Shown piece by piece: positions 16,192 through 24,781 of a stretch of DNA of 44,171 nucleotides; position 1 is the first letter of the stretch, and each line of letters begins with the position of its first letter. The position numbers and the translations under genes are program-made. This stretch comes from Lentisphaerota bacterium (lineage in GTDB: Bacteria > Verrucomicrobiota > Lentisphaeria > Victivallales > Victivallaceae): positions 1-44,171 of the forward strand of contig SUWE01000020.1 of assembly GCA_015061615.1 (NCBI GenBank). The letters run 5' to 3'. The notes under the pieces are model-generated. The model searched no databases. It was given only the letters and a program-made list of their open reading frames with translations, and had not been told where the DNA came from.

Positions 16192-18234
16192 ATGAGTGAA
16201 CATATCCATAATCACAACGGAAACTGCTGCTGCGGACACGATCACGGCCATGAACATGAGCATGAACATCACGATCACTGCTGCTGCGGACACGACCACG
16301 GACACAAAGAAGACAGCACTTGCATCTGCGGTCACGATCACAAAGCCGAAGGCGGCGTCGGTCATGACCGGAGCATGGGCAGAGTCTTTTTCGCCCTCGT
16401 CGGCGGTATTCTGACTGCCAACTCGTTTATTCTCGGAGCATTGCTCCCGGAACAGCAGTTCGCCGCCCACATGTCGGCGCTTTTCGGTGCGTTTATTCTG
16501 GCGCTGCCGATCATTATAACAGCGGTCAAAGACCTTGTCCGCGGCAAAGTTTACATGAATGAGCTGGTCGCGCTGGCGATCCTTGCGGCGCTGGTGAAAG
16601 CGGACTTTCAGACGGCGGGCATTATTGCATTCTTCCTGCTGGTGACGATCATCATCGAAACCCGTACCGCAAGCGGTGCGCAACGCTCCATTGAAGAACT
16701 TATCAAACTGACTCCGAATACAGCGAACTTGCTCGATGCCGACGGCAATGAGCGCGAAGTTGCCGCTCAGGATTTGAAAGTCGGTGACAAAATTCTGGTG
16801 CGTCCCGGTGAAAACTTCCCTGTTGACGGTGTTATCGCTTCCGGTGAAAGTACCGTGAATCAGGCGTCGATCACCGGTGAATCCGTTCCGGTGGAAAAAG
16901 TTGCCGGTGAAGATGTTTTTGCCGGTACGCAGAACCTTACCGGTGCGGTCGAAGTGACCGTTACCAAAGTCGGCGGTGATACCACGCTCGGCAAGGTCAA
17001 AGAGATGATCATGCAGGCGGAAGCCAGCCGTACTCCGGTGGTGCGTATCATTGACCGCTACGCCGGTTACTACACTCCGACGGTGCTGATGATCGCATGG
17101 ATCACCTGGTGGTTCAGCCGCGATATGGATTCAGTTATCGCATTCCTCGTCATTGCCTGTCCGTGTGCGGTGGTGCTGGCGACTCCGACAGCGGTCGTTG
17201 CGGCGGTTGCGGCGGCGGCGCGTCTGGGTATCTTCATCAAAAATATCAGCCATCTGGAACTGGCAAGCAGAATCACTGCCTTTGTCTTTGATAAGACCGG
17301 TACATTGACCGATGGATTGCTTTCAGTTGTCAAACTTCAGGGTGCTGAAGGTGTGACTCCGGCGGAACTGCTCCGCTGTGCGGCATCGGTCGAGCGTTAC
17401 AGTAATCACCCGACCGCGCTGGCGATCATGAAACTTGCTGAAGAAGCGGAACTGGAACTTGATGAAGTTGCAGGATTTTCCGAAGTCCACGGCCGCGGTG
17501 TTTCCGCGACGGTTGCCGGAGTCCCCTGTCTGGTCGGCCGTGCGAACTGGATGCGCGATAACGGATTGAGTGTTCCTGAAAGCGATCCGGAAGAAGCCGC
17601 GGGCATGAGTGTGGTCTATGTCAGCAAAGACGGCAAAGTCCTCGGCTGGATCGGTTTCCGCGACAAGATCCGCAAGGAGTCTCAGGTACTTCTTTCCGAC
17701 CTCAAACGTCTCGGTGTCCGTTATTGTGCGATGGTCACCGGTGACCGTCAGTCCGTTGCGGAGGAGGTCGCCGGTCAGCTCAATATCGACGAGTTCAAAA
17801 GCGGCTGTCTGCCTGAAACCAAAGTCGAGTTCGTTGAAAATGTCAAACGCGACCATACTGTTGCGGTCGTCGGCGACGGTGTCAACGATGCTCCGGCGCT
17901 CGCCGCCGGCGATCTGGGTATCGCGATGGGAGCCATCGGCAGTGACATTGCCATCAACAGTGCTTCAGTAGCATTGATGACCAACGATCTGCGCCGCATT
18001 GCGATGCTGATATTCCTTGCGAAAAAGTCGCAGGTGGTGATCAATCAGAACCTTATTTTCGGTATGCTTTTCGTCTTTGGCGGTATGATACTTTCCATCG
18101 TCGGTCTGATGACGCCCATCTGGGCGGCGGTCATCCACGCCGGCAGTACGCTGGTCATTGTTTTCAACAGTGCCCGTCTGGTGCGTACCGGTGAGGAGCT
18201 GACTCTGGCGGAAAAGAGTGAATCGGAAAACTAA
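16192..18234 (+). CDS. P1B-type metal-transporting ATPase with His/Cys-rich N-terminus
   Basis: Inner-membrane metal pump of 680 residues. The first 62 residues replace the usual HMA domain with a His-rich tail holding three CxCGHDH units (Cys12-14, Cys30-32, Cys44/46). The core is complete: TGES (228-231), CPC in the metal-binding helix (323-325), DKTGT phosphorylation site (367-371), HP pair (406-407) and GDGVNDAP (561-568). The last helix carries HAGSTLVIVFNSARL (649-663), closer to the HEGG(T/S) motif of P1B-4 pumps than to the DxG of Zn/Cd/Pb pumps, yet the channel motif is CPC rather than SPC. Metal choice (Zn, Co, Ni, Cd or Cu) is therefore open. It lies 2 bases after the third SPFH gene and 22 bases before an ABC ATPase gene. 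Confidence 0.93.
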   Translation: MSEHIHNHNGNCCCGHDHGHEHEHEHHDHCCCGHDHGHKEDSTCICGHDHKAEGGVGHDRSMGRVFFALVGGILTANSFILGALLPEQQFAAHMSALFGAFILALPIIITAVKDLVRGKVYMNELVALAILAALVKADFQTAGIIAFFLLVTIIIETRTASGAQRSIEELIKLTPNTANLLDADGNEREVAAQDLKVGDKILVRPGENFPVDGVIASGESTVNQASITGESVPVEKVAGEDVFAGTQNLTGAVEVTVTKVGGDTTLGKVKEMIMQAEASRTPVVRIIDRYAGYYTPTVLMIAWITWWFSRDMDSVIAFLVIACPCAVVLATPTAVVAAVAAAARLGIFIKNISHLELASRITAFVFDKTGTLTDGLLSVVKLQGAEGVTPAELLRCAASVERYSNHPTALAIMKLAEEAELELDEVAGFSEVHGRGVSATVAGVPCLVGRANWMRDNGLSVPESDPEEAAGMSVVYVSKDGKVLGWIGFRDKIRKESQVLLSDLKRLGVRYCAMVTGDRQSVAEEVAGQLNIDEFKSGCLPETKVEFVENVKRDHTVAVVGDGVNDAPALAAGDLGIAMGAIGSDIAINSASVALMTNDLRRIAMLIFLAKKSQVVINQNLIFGMLFVFGGMILSIVGLMTPIWAAVIHAGSTLVIVFNSARLVRTGEELTLAEKSESEN

Positions 18235-18256
18235 CTTTCCTTAGAGAGGAATTTTC

Positions 18257-19441
18257 ATGGAACGCAATTATGAACCGGTAGTGCAGGCTGTGGGACTGAC
18301 AAAGATGTTCCGCGACTTCTGGCAGCGTCCGAAGGCCCGCGCGGTGAACGGCATTGACTTTGAGATCAAACCCGGCGAAGTCGTCGGACTTCTGGGGCCC
18401 AACGGATCGGGAAAATCCACCACAGTGAAAATGCTTCTGGGCTTGCTTTATCCCACCGGCGGCAATGTCACTGTTTTCGGCAAATCCCCGCGCGCGGTCG
18501 AAACCAAACGTGAGATCGGATATCTGCCTGAGGAGTCGTATCTGTACAAATTTCTGACTGCTGAAGAAACACTGGATTTCTTCGGATCGCTTTTCAACAT
18601 TTCCAAAGATGACCGCAGACGGCGTATCGACCAGCTGTTGGATATGGTCGGTCTGGCACATGCGCGTTACCGCCGTGTGGGTGAATTTTCCAAGGGAATG
18701 GCGCGTCGTATCGGTCTGGCACAGGCGATGATAAACGACCCGGCATTTCTCATCCTCGACGAGCCGACAAGCGGACTTGACCCCCTCGGCTGCCGCGAGG
18801 TGAAAGATCTTATTCTGTCGTTGAAAAAGCGCGGCAAAACGGTGCTTATCACCAGCCATCTGCTCAGCGACGTTGAAGATATCTGCGACCGTGTCATTAT
18901 TCTTTACGGCGGACAGATCCGCGCTCAGGGAGCGTTGGAAAATCTGCTGGAAGTGAGCGACAGGACCCGCATCATGTCTCCCCGTCTGCCGAAAGAGGCG
19001 ATGGATAAGGTTTTGGAAATACTCCGTGAAAATCTCAAAGGCGAGGAGTTCATCGTCGATCATCCGCGCCGGACACTTGAGGAGTTCTTCCTTGACGTGA
19101 TTTCCCAGGCGCGCCGCGAAAGTGTGGAAACTGCCGGTGTTGCCGGCAGCAGCGGTATCGCTGATTATCTTGCCGCTGATGCTGATAAGAGCGATAAAAA
19201 CGCGCTGCTCAATACTCTGCTTGCTCCCGGCTCATCTGTTGAGGAAAAAGCTGAGAAGCCGGAAGCGCCCGCAGTTGAAAAAAGCACTGCCGATGAAAAG
19301 ATCGCTTCAGTGCTCAATGAAAAAGTTGTCAAGAAAAGTGAAGCTGAAAAAGAGGTCGGAGATCTGGAACAGGCGGCGGAAAAAATGCGCCTTGCCAACG
19401 ATAAACTCGACTCTCTGCTCGGCGGCAGATCAGGTGAATGA
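18257..19441 (+). CDS. ABC transporter ATP-binding protein with C-terminal tail
   Basis: Cytoplasmic ATPase of 394 residues. Walker A is GPNGSGKST, the Q-loop region has YLPEESYLYKFLT, the signature is the altered FSKGMARRIGLAQA, Walker B is [12 protein letters not shown], and the switch histidine is in ITSHLL. The ATPase ends near residue 290. The remaining 100 residues are an Ala/Glu/Lys-rich linker plus a short coiled coil (EVGDLEQAAEKMRLANDKL), unusual for this family and possibly a docking arm. AGAGAGGAA precedes the ATG. Its stop overlaps the permease start (ATGATGA at 19438-19444), so the two form one transporter. Confidence 0.92.
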   Translation: MERNYEPVVQAVGLTKMFRDFWQRPKARAVNGIDFEIKPGEVVGLLGPNGSGKSTTVKMLLGLLYPTGGNVTVFGKSPRAVETKREIGYLPEESYLYKFLTAEETLDFFGSLFNISKDDRRRRIDQLLDMVGLAHARYRRVGEFSKGMARRIGLAQAMINDPAFLILDEPTSGLDPLGCREVKDLILSLKKRGKTVLITSHLLSDVEDICDRVIILYGGQIRAQGALENLLEVSDRTRIMSPRLPKEAMDKVLEILRENLKGEEFIVDHPRRTLEEFFLDVISQARRESVETAGVAGSSGIADYLAADADKSDKNALLNTLLAPGSSVEEKAEKPEAPAVEKSTADEKIASVLNEKVVKKSEAEKEVGDLEQAAEKMRLANDKLDSLLGGRSGE

Positions 19442-20868
19442 TGAAAGCATTTTTTGCCATAGTTGCTTTGACGTTCCGCAATGCGGTACGGTCACATATT
19501 TTTCAGCTGCTTCTGGCATTGCTGCTGATCTGTGTCATCGTCATTCCGGTTTCCGTATCGGTCGGCAAGCTGGATGATCTGATCCGGGTCTCGCTGCTTT
19601 ACAGCCTGTGGGCAGTAAGTATTATTCTCACACTGTCATCGCTCTGGCTGGGGTGCTATCTGATGTCGTTTGATATTGATTCGTATCAGATACACATGGT
19701 CGTATCCAAGCCGGTATCCAGAATCACCATCTGGCTGGGCAAATGGGCAGGGATCAACTTTATCAATATCATACTGCTTTTGCTGTCAGGTATCGTCATC
19801 TACGGTATCGTTATGATACGGTACAATGCGGCAAGTGAGGAAGGTTTGCTTTCCGACCGGGTTACGGCCCGTCAGAATGCGCAGAGTGAAAAAGAGCGTA
19901 TCCGTTCTCAGGTGCTGGTCGGCAGACGCAGTTTCATGCCCCGCAAACAGGATCCGGATGCGGCGGCGGATTTTGCGGTGAAAAATCAGCTTGCCAAACT
20001 GCGTGAACAGGGCAAACAGCCTGCGGATTCGGAAATTCTCAAGATCCGTGAAGAACTGCGTTCGCAGATCGACAAACTGCCGATCGAAGTCCAGCCGGGC
20101 AAAGCGTACCGCTGGGTGTTTGAAAATATTCCGGCGGATTTGAACGATGCCGGACTCAAGCTCCGTTACCGTCCGTATCTGGGCAAAGTTGCAACGGAAG
20201 ATCAGCGTGAAAGCCATATCCAGTGGGCAGTTTACGTTCCGCATACCGCGCAGGATGGGACGAGCGGACTTTATCCGGTTTCCCTGACGAACGGACCGGA
20301 GGCGCACTTTACCGGAATTTTCCACGAAAAGAGCCTGCCGCCGGGTGTTATCACCGCAGAAGGTATGGTTTTGATCGAGACGGCGAACTTTGACCGCATG
20401 GGCGGCAAGCACTATTATCAGCAGGCGGACGGACCTAAACTGCTTGTTCCTGTGTGCAGTTTTGAGATGAACTACCTGCGGGCGATGCTGGTGATGATGA
20501 TCCAGCTGCTTTTGCTTTCCGGTCTGGCGTGTGCATTCGGCGGATTTCTCACCATGCCGACGGCGGTTTTCATGGTGGTAAGTTATCTGCTTTTCGGTTC
20601 GCTGTCGATGATATTGACTGATGAATCGTTCTTCACCGCGAATATCTGGGATCATGCCGGAAAATTCCTTGCAAGTGTGCTGTTGATGATAGTTATTCCG
20701 CTTCAGCAGTTTGATGTGACCGATTTGCTTTCCAACGGTGAACTTATCGAGTTTTCGCTGATCGGCGAACTTTTCGGGAAATATTTTCTGTTGCGGGGCG
20801 TGCCGCTTTTCCTGCTCGGAATGTTTTTCTACTGGCGGCGTGAAATGGGAGCGGCAGTGAGAAAATGA
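19438..20868 (+). CDS. ABC-2/NosY-like permease with large soluble insert
   Basis: Membrane subunit of 476 residues paired with the preceding ATPase. Three helices (about 20-44, 51-78, 103-123) are followed by a soluble region of about 215 residues (about 125-342), which should lie outside the cytoplasm, then four or so helices (about 345-367, 370-392, 402-422, 447-465). The insert has RKQDPDAAADF and YVPHTAQDG stretches and matches no fold I know. ABC-2 permeases with such inserts are found in NosY- and Gld-like exporters. ATG at 19438 or 19441 are both possible. The stop overlaps the next start (ATGA at 20865-20868), so the downstream protein is probably a third component. Confidence 0.85.
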   Translation: MMKAFFAIVALTFRNAVRSHIFQLLLALLLICVIVIPVSVSVGKLDDLIRVSLLYSLWAVSIILTLSSLWLGCYLMSFDIDSYQIHMVVSKPVSRITIWLGKWAGINFINIILLLLSGIVIYGIVMIRYNAASEEGLLSDRVTARQNAQSEKERIRSQVLVGRRSFMPRKQDPDAAADFAVKNQLAKLREQGKQPADSEILKIREELRSQIDKLPIEVQPGKAYRWVFENIPADLNDAGLKLRYRPYLGKVATEDQRESHIQWAVYVPHTAQDGTSGLYPVSLTNGPEAHFTGIFHEKSLPPGVITAEGMVLIETANFDRMGGKHYYQQADGPKLLVPVCSFEMNYLRAMLVMMIQLLLLSGLACAFGGFLTMPTAVFMVVSYLLFGSLSMILTDESFFTANIWDHAGKFLASVLLMIVIPLQQFDVTDLLSNGELIEFSLIGELFGKYFLLRGVPLFLLGMFFYWRREMGAAVRK

Positions 20869-22541
20869 ACAGATTCCGCAACATGACTCTGATTTTGGCG
20901 CTGCTGCTTGTCACCCTGCTGGTGCTGGCGGGTATCCGCGGCATTGAGCGCAAGCTCGACACGACTATTGATTCTCAGCGGCTCCGCTTCACCGGAGCGG
21001 TCGCTGATGCACCGCCGGCGGTGGCGTTCACGACGATGGCGATGGGCAGTTTCCGCGGATTGCTGGCAGATATCCTCTGGCTCCGTTCTGAACAGCTCAA
21101 AGGCAAGAAAAATTACTTTGAAATGGTTCAGCTTGCCCGCTGGATAACCGACCTTCAGCCCAATTACTCCGGCGGAACGGTTTATCTTGCGTGGAATCTG
21201 GCGTACAATATTTCCGTTACGAGTTCCGACCGCGAGGACCGCTGGTACTGGGTCAACGAAGGTATCAAACTGGTGCGTGACAAGGCACTGCTTTACAATC
21301 CTGATGATCCGCTGCTGTACCGCGAACTTTCGTGGATATATCTGCATAAGCTCGGCAATCTGATGGACGACATGAACCTTTATTACAAGAGCCAGCTTGC
21401 TGAGATGATGACCAATATCCTCGGCAGTACCACGCCGGATTGGGAAAAACTGGCGGCGGCTCCGAAAAATAAAGAGGCATTCATGGAGCTGTATCCTGAG
21501 GATTCCGCGCTGTGGAAGGCGGTGGAAAAGGCGGGATACAAGGATTACGATGCGCTTTTTGAAGCGTTCCGCGCTCCCAAAGCCGCAGTTGCGGCTCCGT
21601 TGCAGATAAATGCTCCTTCAGCGGCAAAAGCGGAACTGCCCGCAACACTCAGACTCTATCTTTCGCAGGATGAGTTTGCGGCGCTGGACAGTTATTTCCG
21701 CGCGGAACTGCTGCGCCGGCGGCTGAAACTTGAACCTGCCCGCATGGTCGAAATAGATAAGAAATACGGCAAGATGGATTGGCGTGTCCCTGAATCCCAG
21801 GCGATATACTGGGCGACTGTCGGTGTGGAAAAGAGCATTGCCAATACCGGCAAACCTGATATCAACTGTCTGCGTATCATTTCCCACGGTTTGCAGTCCG
21901 GTTTCCGCAGCGGCAGATTGCTGACGGTCGATGCCACGGGCGAAACGATAAGTTCGATACCGAACCTGAATCTTACGGATTCCGCGTATGCCGCGTTTGA
22001 ACAGGGCGAAGCTGAGTTCAAAGACAGCGGAGCAGGCAGCAGTTTCCGCAGTGCGAAGATCAACTATCTTAAAGATGCGATACCGTTGATCTACATTTAC
22101 GGAAACGTGACCAAAGCACAGGAGTTTTTTGACCGGCTGGTCTCTGTTGACGGTCCGCAGAAGCAGAACAACCTTGACGAGTTTGTCATGGTGCATTACG
22201 CTGAAGATGTTCGTGATGCCGACGTGAAAAAGGCGAGTGCAGTCATCACCGGACTGGTGCAGAGAGCGATTTTCAATCTTCTGGTCGGTCAGCGTGACTC
22301 CGCAGTTACCAATGAGCGGCTTGCCCGTTATATCCACCGTATTTATACGCAGAAAAACTTCGATGTCAAGCGCAATACGCTGGCGCCTTTTGCTGAAATC
22401 AAAAAAGGTGTCGTCACCAATTTGCGCAACAATCTGCCGCCGATGATGAAGACTCTGCTTGAAGCTGAGATCGCCGCTGAGGAGGCGCAGAAGAAGGAAG
22501 AACTTTCTGAAAAAAACAGCGGGGGGAAAACAGCGATGTGA
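20865..22541 (+). CDS. Membrane-anchored helical protein of unknown function, last gene of the SPFH cluster
   Basis: Not assigned to a named family. The 558 residues begin with one membrane helix (about 7-24), so most of the protein lies outside the cytoplasm. A conserved-looking block, GSFRGLLADILWLRSEQLKG (61-80), is followed by KKNYFEMVQLARWITDLQP and a YLAWNLAYN segment. I recall similar GGxRGLxADxLWLR blocks in uncharacterised PVC proteins. The middle (about 110-190) looks like TPR-type helical repeats (PLLYRELSWIYLHKLG). The end is a short charged helix. The start overlaps the permease stop, so it is likely an accessory subunit of the ABC exporter. No catalytic motif is visible. Confidence 0.75.
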   Translation: MNRFRNMTLILALLLVTLLVLAGIRGIERKLDTTIDSQRLRFTGAVADAPPAVAFTTMAMGSFRGLLADILWLRSEQLKGKKNYFEMVQLARWITDLQPNYSGGTVYLAWNLAYNISVTSSDREDRWYWVNEGIKLVRDKALLYNPDDPLLYRELSWIYLHKLGNLMDDMNLYYKSQLAEMMTNILGSTTPDWEKLAAAPKNKEAFMELYPEDSALWKAVEKAGYKDYDALFEAFRAPKAAVAAPLQINAPSAAKAELPATLRLYLSQDEFAALDSYFRAELLRRRLKLEPARMVEIDKKYGKMDWRVPESQAIYWATVGVEKSIANTGKPDINCLRIISHGLQSGFRSGRLLTVDATGETISSIPNLNLTDSAYAAFEQGEAEFKDSGAGSSFRSAKINYLKDAIPLIYIYGNVTKAQEFFDRLVSVDGPQKQNNLDEFVMVHYAEDVRDADVKKASAVITGLVQRAIFNLLVGQRDSAVTNERLARYIHRIYTQKNFDVKRNTLAPFAEIKKGVVTNLRNNLPPMMKTLLEAEIAAEEAQKKEELSEKNSGGKTAM

Positions 22542-22579
22542 TTTGATAAAATCTTTTCAGTTGTTTTTCATCTGTTGTG

Positions 22580-22623
22580 CCGGAACAGCGCGCCGCTGAA
22601 CCGCTGTTCCGGAAAAAGTTTTT
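22580..22623 (+). terminator. Terminator of the SPFH-ATPase-ABC operon
   Basis: A perfect 11-bp stem, CCGGAACAGCG (22580-22590) with CGCTGTTCCGG (22602-22612), loop of 11, is followed by AAAAAG and TTTTT. It lies 38 bases after the last stop of the cluster. The intervening A tract weakens it as a textbook plus-strand terminator, but the hairpin is strong. Confidence 0.7.
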
Positions 22624-22684
22624 CAGCATTGAAGGTGTACGCTTGAAATTTTTTGCGTACAGATTTTTATATCGGGGAAAAAAA

Positions 22685-23977
22685 TTGGAGGATTACTTCT
22701 TATACGGCATTCTGCCGCATTCCGCACAGAACTGGCTTGTTTTTGCATTGAGTCTGAGTTGTGCATTGATTATTTCGCATATATGTTCACTGATGGAGGC
22801 GGCACTGCTGAGTCTTTCACCCAGTCAGCTTGCCGAACTGCGCCAGAAGCATCCGGCATCCGGTGAATTTGCCGCAACGCTCAAGCGTGAAATAGATAAA
22901 CCGCTTGCAGTCATTCTTATATTGAACACCGCTGCCCACACCATCGGTGCGGCTGTCGCCGGAGCAAGTTTTACGGAACTTGGTTACGGCAGATATATGG
23001 GGGCGTTTTCGCTCGTGTTCACTCTGGTGATGGTGCAGTATACAGAGCTGCTGCCGAAAACTCTCGGAGTGCGTTTCAACAGTTCGATAATGCGTATCGT
23101 GGTGCGTCCGCTTTATATTGCGACAATAATCCTTTCGCCGCTGATAAAACTCACCAAACTGATAAACCGTCCGTTTGAAGGTCATGCTCCGGCAAATCCG
23201 TCACCTGCGGAAGAGATATCGGCACTGGCGGCGATGGCGCGCAGTTCACAGGTGATTTCCAGCCGTCAGGAGCGGATAATCCGCATGGCTCCGTCACTTT
23301 CCGAAAAGAGTGCCGCTCAGGTGATGATCGCGTTGGAAGATGTTTCATTTCTCGATGCGGATATGTCGCTTGACGATGCGATCAATGCCACCGGAAACGA
23401 TTTCCACACCCGCTATCCGCTTTGCATCGAAGGTGACCGCAGTCAGGTTCCGGGATATGTGAATATCAAAGAGATAATCCTTGCGGTACAGCACGGCAAA
23501 GGGGATATGAAGGTGTCGGATATCATGCGTCCGATCGCGTTTGTGAAATCAGACGAAACGGCATCGAAACTTCTGGAAATGTTTGCCGCCCAGCATTGCC
23601 ACATGACTATTGTCCGCGATGCGGGTTCCGGAAAGACCTGCGGACTGGTCACGCTGGAAGATATCGTTGAAGAACTTATCGGTGATCTTGATGACGAATT
23701 TGACCCGCTGCCCCGGACATTCTATCAGCCCGGTGACAATCTGTGGGTCGTCGGCGGCGGCGTGCCGCTTGCGCAGATAGTGCGCGATACCCAGCTTGAT
23801 CTGCCGCGCCGTGCGGAACCGGTTTCCGTATGGTTCGGCAGGGAATCGGGCAAACAGGTCAAGGTCGGAGACACATTGACATGGAAAAATGCGGTCTTTT
23901 TTGTCCGCAAGATACGCCGCGGTCAGGCGTTGGAGTTTCACGTCAAACGGCGCAATTTGCGGCAGTTTGACTCCTGA
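22685..23977 (+). CDS. CNNM/CorC (HlyC-CorC) family membrane protein
   Basis: About 430 residues: a DUF21/CNNM transmembrane domain (hydrophobic segments from LVFALSLSCALIISHI, with the typical SLMEAALLSLSPSQLAEL), two CBS modules (about 215-345, with GLVTLEDIVEELIGDLDDEFD) and a C-terminal CorC/HlyC domain. The family is linked to magnesium or cobalt homeostasis. No ATG start fits. I chose the TTG at 22685, which has GGGGA 6 bases upstream. TTG at 22643 with GAAGG 7 bases upstream is a good alternative adding 14 residues. A longer GTG at 22577 would sit inside the terminator and is unlikely. It is probably a single gene between two terminator/promoter boundaries. Confidence 0.87.
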   Translation: MEDYFLYGILPHSAQNWLVFALSLSCALIISHICSLMEAALLSLSPSQLAELRQKHPASGEFAATLKREIDKPLAVILILNTAAHTIGAAVAGASFTELGYGRYMGAFSLVFTLVMVQYTELLPKTLGVRFNSSIMRIVVRPLYIATIILSPLIKLTKLINRPFEGHAPANPSPAEEISALAAMARSSQVISSRQERIIRMAPSLSEKSAAQVMIALEDVSFLDADMSLDDAINATGNDFHTRYPLCIEGDRSQVPGYVNIKEIILAVQHGKGDMKVSDIMRPIAFVKSDETASKLLEMFAAQHCHMTIVRDAGSGKTCGLVTLEDIVEELIGDLDDEFDPLPRTFYQPGDNLWVVGGGVPLAQIVRDTQLDLPRRAEPVSVWFGRESGKQVKVGDTLTWKNAVFFVRKIRRGQALEFHVKRRNLRQFDS

Positions 23978-23993
23978 AAGCGCTGAATTGTGC

Positions 23994-24022
23994 TTGATAA
24001 AAACACGATTAAGGTATATATT
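23994..24022 (+). promoter_or_regulatory. Promoter of the rpe-hisI-murB/ddl-gcvT-like operon
   Basis: TTGATA (23994-23999), 17-base spacer, TATATT (24017-24022), starting 17 bases after the CorC-like stop and 37 bases before the rpe start. Confidence 0.8.
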
Positions 24023-24058
24023 TAAGAAATCACTGTTTTCAGAAAGGATAAAGTTATC

Positions 24059-24766
24059 ATGCCTCAGGATATCAGAAAATTTTCCCGCAGTAATATACTG
24101 GTTTCACCGTCGATCCTCGCCGCTGACTTCTGTGAACTCGGCAGGGAGTGCGATGAAGTGGTCAAAGCCGGGGCGGAAATGCTCCACCTCGATGTGATGG
24201 ATGGCAAAATGGTGCCGAACATCTCCTTCGGTGTTCCGGTCATCACTTCACTGCGCAAGAAGAATGATGCGCTGTTTGACGTTCATCTGATGATCGACCG
24301 TCCGCTTTTCTACACCCCGGCGTTTGTCAAAGCCGGTGCCGATCATATCACATTCCACATTGAAAGTTCCGATGATCCGGTCAAAACGATAGAGTGTATC
24401 CATGCTCACGGCTGTACGGCGGGTATGTCACTGCGTCCGGGTACTCCGGCGGAAGAGCTGTTCCCCTACCTCGATCAGCTTGAGATGGTGTTGGTGATGA
24501 CTGTTGAACCGGGCTTCGGCGGTCAGAGTTTCATGGCGGATCAGCTGCCGAAGATCGCGGCGTTCCGCAAAGAGATCGTCCGCAGAAATCTCAACTGCCA
24601 CATTGAAGTTGACGGCGGCATCGGTGCCAAAAATGTCGATCTGGTCGTCGCCAACGGCGCCAATGTCATCGTTGCCGGAACGTCGGTGTTCCGTCATCCC
24701 GAAGGAATGGCGGCGGGTGTCAAAGTTCTGCACGACGCGCAGGATAAACTTGACAGTGCGCTTTGA
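24059..24766 (+). CDS. rpe: Ribulose-phosphate 3-epimerase
   Basis: Interconverts ribulose 5-phosphate and xylulose 5-phosphate in the pentose phosphate pathway. The 235-residue TIM barrel shows SPSILAADF, the metal-binding HLDVMDGKMVPNISFG, DVHLMI, the catalytic-loop VMTVEPGFGGQSFM, EVDGGI and VAGTSVF. All expected His and Asp metal ligands are present. An AAGGA site precedes the ATG. It is first gene of an operon, 15 bases before hisI. It supplies pentose phosphate, the precursor of the PRPP made by prs about 4 kb downstream. Confidence 0.96.
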   Translation: MPQDIRKFSRSNILVSPSILAADFCELGRECDEVVKAGAEMLHLDVMDGKMVPNISFGVPVITSLRKKNDALFDVHLMIDRPLFYTPAFVKAGADHITFHIESSDDPVKTIECIHAHGCTAGMSLRPGTPAEELFPYLDQLEMVLVMTVEPGFGGQSFMADQLPKIAAFRKEIVRRNLNCHIEVDGGIGAKNVDLVVANGANVIVAGTSVFRHPEGMAAGVKVLHDAQDKLDSAL

Positions 24767-24781
24767 AACGGAGTGTTGAAA

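Noticed and set aside
16200-16350. Short repeated units that might suggest a repeat array or CRISPR
   Set aside because: They are in-frame codons of the CxCGHDH protein repeats. No CRISPR-like repeat-spacer pattern was seen anywhere in the window.
16102-16683. Minus-strand frame opposite the His-rich ATPase N-terminus
   Set aside because: Antisense shadow of the CxCGHDH repeats with Val/Met/Ala runs; no start signal.
18164-19063. Long minus-strand frame opposite the ABC ATPase gene
   Set aside because: His/Phe/Arg-rich shadow of a clear ABC ATPase.
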